Position numbers and translations under genes: made by a program. This document shows, piece by piece, positions 45,403 to 48,816 of a stretch of DNA of 48,816 nucleotides. The DNA comes from Phycisphaerales bacterium (GTDB taxonomy: Bacteria; Planctomycetota; Phycisphaerae; Phycisphaerales; UBA1924): positions 1 to 48,816 of the forward strand of contig JALHNK010000007.1 in assembly GCA_022843565.1 (NCBI GenBank), in the 5' to 3' direction. Position 1 is the first letter of the stretch; each line of letters opens with the position of its first letter. The notes under the pieces are model-generated. The model was given only the letters and a program-made list of their open reading frames with translations. It was not told the DNA's origin and did not search any database.

Positions 45403-46164
45403 ATGAAGACCCTCGGCATCCTCGGTGCCATGCACGAAGAAGTCGCCTCGATCGTCCACGCCATGAAGCGTGTGAGATCACGCACGATCGCGCGGCGGGA
45501 GTTCGTCAGTGGCGATCTCTTCGGCCAGCGCGTCGTGATCGCGCAGAGTCGCTGGGGGAAGGTCGCCGCCGCGGTGAGCGCGACGCACCTGATCCAGACC
45601 TTCAAGTGCGACTCGCTGATCTTCACCGGCGTCGCCGGCTCGCTTGATGAGCGCGTGCGCGTGGGCGATCTGGTCGTTGCGCGCCGGTTGTATCAGCACG
45701 ACCTGGACGCGTCGCCGCTGTTTGCGCCGATGGAGATCCCGCTGTTGGGCCGCACGCACCTGGACACCGACCGCACGCTGCGGGCGATGTTGCTGAAGGG
45801 CGCGCGGGCGTTCGTGCGCTCAGACGCTTCGACGGCGCTGGATGCGCGGTCTCGCGTCGAACTGGGCGTCGCGAAGCCGCGGGTGTTTGAGGGCGACATC
45901 GCGACGGGCGATCAGTTTGTGTCCAGCGTCAAGGTCGCGCAGGGCATCAAGGCGCGGGTGCCGCGGGCGCTGTGCGTGGAGATGGAGGGCGCCAGCGTGG
46001 GGCAAGTGTGCTACGAGCACAACGTGCCGATGGCGGTGATCCGCACGATCAGCGACAACGCCGACCACGGCAGCCCGGTGGACTTCCCGCGGTTCTTGCA
46101 GGCGGTCGCGGGGGTGTATGCGGTCGGGGTGATGCGGCGGGCGTTGGCAAGTGCTGAGCGATGA
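45403..46164 (+). CDS. 5'-methylthioadenosine/S-adenosylhomocysteine nucleosidase-like protein
   Basis: 253 aa. GILGAMHEEV at the start, VVIAQSRWGKVAAAVSATHLI, FTGVAGSLDERVRVGDLVVA, ATGDQFV and CVEMEGASVGQVCYEHNVPMAVIRTISDNAD define the MTAN/PNP-UDP phosphorylase superfamily, with the Glu of VEMEG and Asp of SDNAD as catalytic residues. It may recycle MTA/SAH, relevant to the SAM-consuming btaA/btaB steps; futalosine hydrolase is an alternative. The 3' end of the gene lies within a heptamer array. Confidence 0.85.
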   Translation: MKTLGILGAMHEEVASIVHAMKRVRSRTIARREFVSGDLFGQRVVIAQSRWGKVAAAVSATHLIQTFKCDSLIFTGVAGSLDERVRVGDLVVARRLYQHDLDASPLFAPMEIPLLGRTHLDTDRTLRAMLLKGARAFVRSDASTALDARSRVELGVAKPRVFEGDIATGDQFVSSVKVAQGIKARVPRALCVEMEGASVGQVCYEHNVPMAVIRTISDNADHGSPVDFPRFLQAVAGVYAVGVMRRALASAER

Positions 46165-46184
46165 GTGCTGAGTGCTGAGTGCTG
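46150..46184. repeat. AGTGCTG heptamer array over the 3' end of the nucleosidase gene
   Basis: agtgctg, agcgatg, agtgctg x3 at exact 7-bp spacing; the TGA stop (46162-46164) is inside the array. Confidence 0.85.
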
Positions 46185-46188
46185 AATA

Positions 46189-46345
46189 CCACTCTCCCCC
46201 GGTCCTACCGGGGGAGATGGCGAGTCCGCGAGCCAGAGGGGGCGTTCGGCTCCCGGCGATTGTTGTGATCACGAGTATCTCGAAGTCCCGCCCCCTCCGC
46301 CGCGAAGCGCGGCACCTCCCCCGGTAGGGACCGGGGGAGGGTGGG
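46189..46345. repeat. 157-bp compound inverted-repeat element
   Basis: Arms at 46189-46244 and 46290-46345 are reverse complements with scattered mismatches. Each arm contains its own hairpin (ctcccccggt..accgggggag). About 45 bp lie between the arms. No open reading frame is present. It lies between convergent genes and resembles a MITE or REP-type element. Confidence 0.75.
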
Positions 46346-46363
46346 GCCGAGTCCCGCGGCGAG

Positions 46364-46588
46364 TCAGTCCGGAGAGAACCGCTGCCACGCCCACAGCCCG
46401 CCGCCGATGGCGAAGAACACGAGCCACGTCATCACGAGCGACGCGACGAAGTACGGATACACGCACATCGCAAGCCCCGCCAGCGCGACGCGCAGGTTCA
46501 GCTCCTTGCGTCCGTAGTTCAGCATCACCAGCCCGACGAGGCCGATGAACAAACCCGAGATGATCGCCCACGGGCTGCCGAGATCCAT
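46364..46588 (-). CDS. Small two-pass membrane protein
   Basis: 74 aa. Three hydrophobic stretches (about 8-24, 34-45, 48-68) with a GRKELNLR loop; no family recognised. It lies 71 bp downstream of the DUF2442-CsrA gene on the same strand, so the two may be co-transcribed. Confidence 0.65.
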   Translation of the reverse strand: MDLGSPWAIISGLFIGLVGLVMLNYGRKELNLRVALAGLAMCVYPYFVASLVMTWLVFFAIGGGLWAWQRFSPD

Positions 46589-46659
46589 GTGGTGGCTCCG
46601 GGGAGGTCATCGGCGACTTTGCTGAGCGAATCGCAGACGACAAGTCGGGACGTGATGCG

Positions 46660-47265
46660 TTACCTGAGTACGCCAACGCCGAGTTCACCTTCGTCGTCGG
46701 GACGCTCGTTCCGGGAAATCTCATCAAACACTTCGGTCCGCATCACGTTCGTGCCGCGATCCGTCTGCACGCCGATACGCACTCGATCATCGCGAATGGA
46801 CAAAGGCGAGATTCTCGCGATGAGATAGTTCGGATCGCCAATCAGTATGGCTTCGCCCACCCGCCGCGTGAACACGAGGGACGGGGGGTCTTTGAGTTCA
46901 GCCGTGCTGATCGGTGCGGGTCGCCACAACCGATGAACCCACGCCGCTCGCGAAGCTCGCGGCTGTTGCGCATCCACTTCGGCATCGTGCGGCCCTCGGG
47001 GCCGTTCCGATTGTGCGGAGAGCATCCCCGCGAGCGAGAGATCCAAGTCCAGCGTGGGCCAGTGAACGCCACGCCCATTTGCCGTGAGCCTCCAGTCCGC
47101 CCGCACGCTTTCCGGCGCGCCATTCAACGTGGGATACCAGTCAAGCGGCAGCGCGAGCGCCCGCCCGTCAACAAGCTCGATGACAAGGCGAGTCGAGTAG
47201 CCGGTGCTTACAAAAAGCACATCGCGGATCAACGCCGGCACAGACGATCGAGGCAGGTCATCCAT
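46660..47265 (-). CDS. DUF2442-CsrA fusion protein
   Basis: 201 aa. Residues about 15-85 match DUF2442: LVDGRALALPLDWYPTLNGA, then ADWRLTANGRGVHWPTLDLDLSLAGML. A linker (about 86-127) with Arg/Ala-rich sequence follows. Residues 129-184 match CsrA: LVFTRRVGEAILIGD, then DDRVRIGVQTDRGTNVMRTEVFDEI. The RNA-contact arginine of CsrA's VHREE motif is kept as VMR-TE and the first-strand Arg pair (TRR) is present; the strand 2-3 region is about four residues longer than in E. coli CsrA. CsrA dimers bind GGA motifs in mRNA leaders; DUF2442 is a small domain often near toxin-antitoxin genes. A regulatory RNA-binding role is inferred. DUF2442 fused to CsrA is not an arrangement I know. Confidence 0.85.
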   Translation of the reverse strand: MDDLPRSSVPALIRDVLFVSTGYSTRLVIELVDGRALALPLDWYPTLNGAPESVRADWRLTANGRGVHWPTLDLDLSLAGMLSAQSERPRGPHDAEVDAQQPRASRAAWVHRLWRPAPISTAELKDPPSLVFTRRVGEAILIGDPNYLIARISPLSIRDDRVRIGVQTDRGTNVMRTEVFDEISRNERPDDEGELGVGVLR

Positions 47266-47320
47266 GACGCACGCCCTTCAAATGTGAATGTCGACCCGAG
47301 CAAGGAATGATCGCAACGCC

Positions 47321-48598
47321 TTACAAGTTCCCCCGCCGCTCCTGCTCCAGCTCCAGCGCCTCGAACAGCGCCTTGAAGTTCCCCTTGCCGAAGCTCTGCG
47401 CACCGCGGCGGCAGATGATCTCGAAGAAGAGCGTCGGGCGGTCCTGCAGCGGCTTGGTGAAGAGTTGCAGCAAGTAGCCCTCGTCGTCGGAGTCCACCAA
47501 GATCCCGAGGTCGCGCACGCGGTTGTGGTCTTCGCGAACGGCTTCGTGCCCGTGCTGCTTCAGCATCGTGTTCACGCGGTCCCACACCTTGTCGTAGTAG
47601 GCCGGCGGCAGCGTGAGGAAATCCACGCCGCGGCTGCGCAGGGCGGCGATCGAGTGCAGCTCGTCGTCGGTCCGCAGCGCCAGGTGCTGGACGCCCGGCG
47701 TGTTGCAGTGCCAATCCAGGAACTCTTGGACCTGGCTCTTCTTCTTGCCCTCGGCCGGCTCGTTGATCGGCATCTTGATCAGTCCGTTGCCGCTGGACAT
47801 GACCTTTGACATCAGCGCCGAGAACTCGGTGGAGATGTCCTTGTCATCAAAGTGCATGAACATCTTGAACTCGAGCACGTCCTCGTAGAACTTCACCCAG
47901 TGGTTCATCTTGCCGAGCTCGACGTTGCCGACGAGGTGATCGACGTACTTCAGGCCGCAGGGGTTCTTGCGGTTGTAGTCGTTGATCGAGAGGATGCTGG
48001 TGCCCATGCCCGACTGCGGCGCGCACCCGACGGCACCGTCGGAAGGGATGTTGGCGATGCCACCATCGAGGCGCTTGAAGCTCGGCGAGAAGACGCCGCC
48101 CTGCTTGATGGTCGGCAGGTCGTAGCGGCCGGTGCGGCTGACGAAGGTGTGGATGCAGCGTCCGTAGGTGCGGATGCTGGCGGTGGTGACGGTGCCGTGG
48201 GTGTCGCGAATGGTGCGGGGCTCGCCGCCGGGCGCGACAGAGGCGCCGTTCTTGACGGCGCGATCGAACGCCCGCTCGGCGTCAAACACGGTGAAGGCAA
48301 CGTCTTTGACGCCGTCGCCGTACATCGCGACCTCCATCGAGGCCGGGTGCTCGACGGTGAGGCCGCTGGTGAGCAGGAACCGGATGTTGCCCTGCGTGAG
48401 CAGATACGTCGCACTATCGCGCGAGCCGGTGGTCAGGTCGCTGACCTGCTCGATCTGGAAGCCGAAGCAGTGAGCGTAGAAAAACGCCGCCTGCTTGGCA
48501 TTGCCAACATGGAACCGCACGTAATCGACATCGATCAACTGCAGCGGGTCGCTCTGGGAGGACGGCGCGATGTTCGGCATGGTGGCGGCGGTGGTCAT
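47321..48598 (-). CDS. hppD: 4-hydroxyphenylpyruvate dioxygenase
   Basis: 425 aa. HPPD converts 4-hydroxyphenylpyruvate to homogentisate in tyrosine catabolism. Two vicinal-oxygen-chelate halves are present: an N-terminal one (VDYVRFHVGNAKQAAFFY) and a C-terminal one with the iron ligands in VDHLVGN (His), VQHLALRTDD (His) and FFEIICRRG (Glu). ATG 48598 has GGAGGA eight bases upstream. The rest of the homogentisate pathway is not adjacent; the FAH-family protein at 14226 is far away and of the small subfamily. A homologous 4-hydroxymandelate synthase role is less likely given the residues flanking the Glu. Confidence 0.93.
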   Translation of the reverse strand: MTTAATMPNIAPSSQSDPLQLIDVDYVRFHVGNAKQAAFFYAHCFGFQIEQVSDLTTGSRDSATYLLTQGNIRFLLTSGLTVEHPASMEVAMYGDGVKDVAFTVFDAERAFDRAVKNGASVAPGGEPRTIRDTHGTVTTASIRTYGRCIHTFVSRTGRYDLPTIKQGGVFSPSFKRLDGGIANIPSDGAVGCAPQSGMGTSILSINDYNRKNPCGLKYVDHLVGNVELGKMNHWVKFYEDVLEFKMFMHFDDKDISTEFSALMSKVMSSGNGLIKMPINEPAEGKKKSQVQEFLDWHCNTPGVQHLALRTDDELHSIAALRSRGVDFLTLPPAYYDKVWDRVNTMLKQHGHEAVREDHNRVRDLGILVDSDDEGYLLQLFTKPLQDRPTLFFEIICRRGAQSFGKGNFKALFEALELEQERRGNL

Positions 48599-48711
48599 GG
48601 TCAGATCCTCCGATTCAACTGCAACTGGACGAGGTCAGGGAATGAAGAATACCCGAAAGAGACCGTCGAAGCGACAAGTGACCTAGGGGATCTTGAAGTT
48701 CGCATTGTGTT

Positions 48712-48734
48712 CGTAATTATTGCGGGTTATTACG
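48712..48734. promoter_or_regulatory. Inverted repeat upstream of hppD
   Basis: cgtaat (48712-48717) and attacg (48729-48734) form an inverted repeat with 11-bp spacing in an AT-rich patch, 114 bp upstream of the hppD start; a candidate operator. Confidence 0.35.
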
Positions 48735-48786
48735 TACGAGGGCTGGCCGCGGACAGGCAACTGGCGCATCTCCACGCTTCACTCTT

Positions 48787-48803
48787 GGGGGGGGGGGGGG
48801 GGG
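48787..48803. repeat. G17 homopolymer near the window end
   Basis: Seventeen consecutive G are followed by a CG-rich end. This may be a true homopolymer that broke assembly or a sequencing artefact at a contig end. Confidence 0.6.
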
Positions 48804-48816
48804 CCGCGGCGGCGGC

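Overview
The window looks like chromosomal DNA of a high-GC planctomycete, most likely of the Phycisphaerae/Phycisphaerales. The clues are five secreted proteins ending in a Pro-x-Pro-Gly / hydrophobic / Arg-cluster sorting signal of the PEP-CTERM type, two membrane proteins with the CxxC(x)YD...CPECG zinc ribbon common in planctomycetes, a parallel beta-helix pair with Tat-like signals, and dispersed genes for complexes that are operonic elsewhere. Taxonomy is inferred from gene style; no rRNA is present. The window is gene-dense and reads mostly as housekeeping plus lineage-specific membrane and surface proteins. I see no prophage, IS transposase or CRISPR array.

Layout. 0-7.4 kb: a formylglycine-generating-enzyme-like surface protein (-), a Nudix hydrolase, a site-2-type M50 protease, two tandem paralogous beta-helix proteins (-), a rhomboid protease and a zinc-ribbon membrane protein. 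7.4-11.2 kb: a polytopic membrane protein, then btaA-btaB for betaine lipid synthesis. 11.2-20.9 kb: hypothetical proteins, a glycine-rich RRM protein, a FAH-family hydrolase, smpB, a lone atpC, a lone FecCD-type permease, lipoproteins and a GNAT acetyltransferase. 21-25 kb: clpX, a CarF/TMEM189-type plasmalogen desaturase and an MscS channel. 25-31 kb: a PEP-CTERM-like protein, sucC without sucD, a DUF3568-type lipoprotein, tRNA-Phe(GAA) and a large repeat-built surface protein. 31-34.3 kb: a divergent molybdenum-cofactor cluster (moeA, moaC, mogA on -; moaD, moaE on +). 34.3-41 kb: an NhaD/ArsB-type antiporter, two more PEP-CTERM-like proteins and a DUF2339 membrane protein. 41-48.8 kb: a small alarmone-hydrolase-like HD protein, a NADAR protein, tRNA-Lys(CTT), rpmF-plsX, a DUF4126 protein, an MTA/SAH nucleosidase, a DUF2442-CsrA fusion and HPPD.

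Functional themes. Membrane lipid chemistry is prominent: betaine lipids (btaA, btaB), plasmalogens (CarF/TMEM189) and phospholipids (plsX). Two intramembrane proteases of unrelated families share the same short N-terminal and C-terminal motifs. Protein quality control is represented by smpB and clpX.

Most unusual points. (1) A DUF2442 domain fused to a CsrA RNA-binding domain. (2) A family of 7/8-bp tandem repeat arrays, different in unit at each locus, at gene borders across the window; some overlap coding ends or replace the ribosome-binding site, and two pairs are arranged head-to-head so that they could fold back. (3) A related stem with a GACCCCG core in the terminator-like hairpins downstream of three of the five PEP-CTERM-like genes. 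(4) A 157-bp compound inverted-repeat element between convergent genes. (5) A NADAR and alarmone-hydrolase gene pair beside a tRNA gene.
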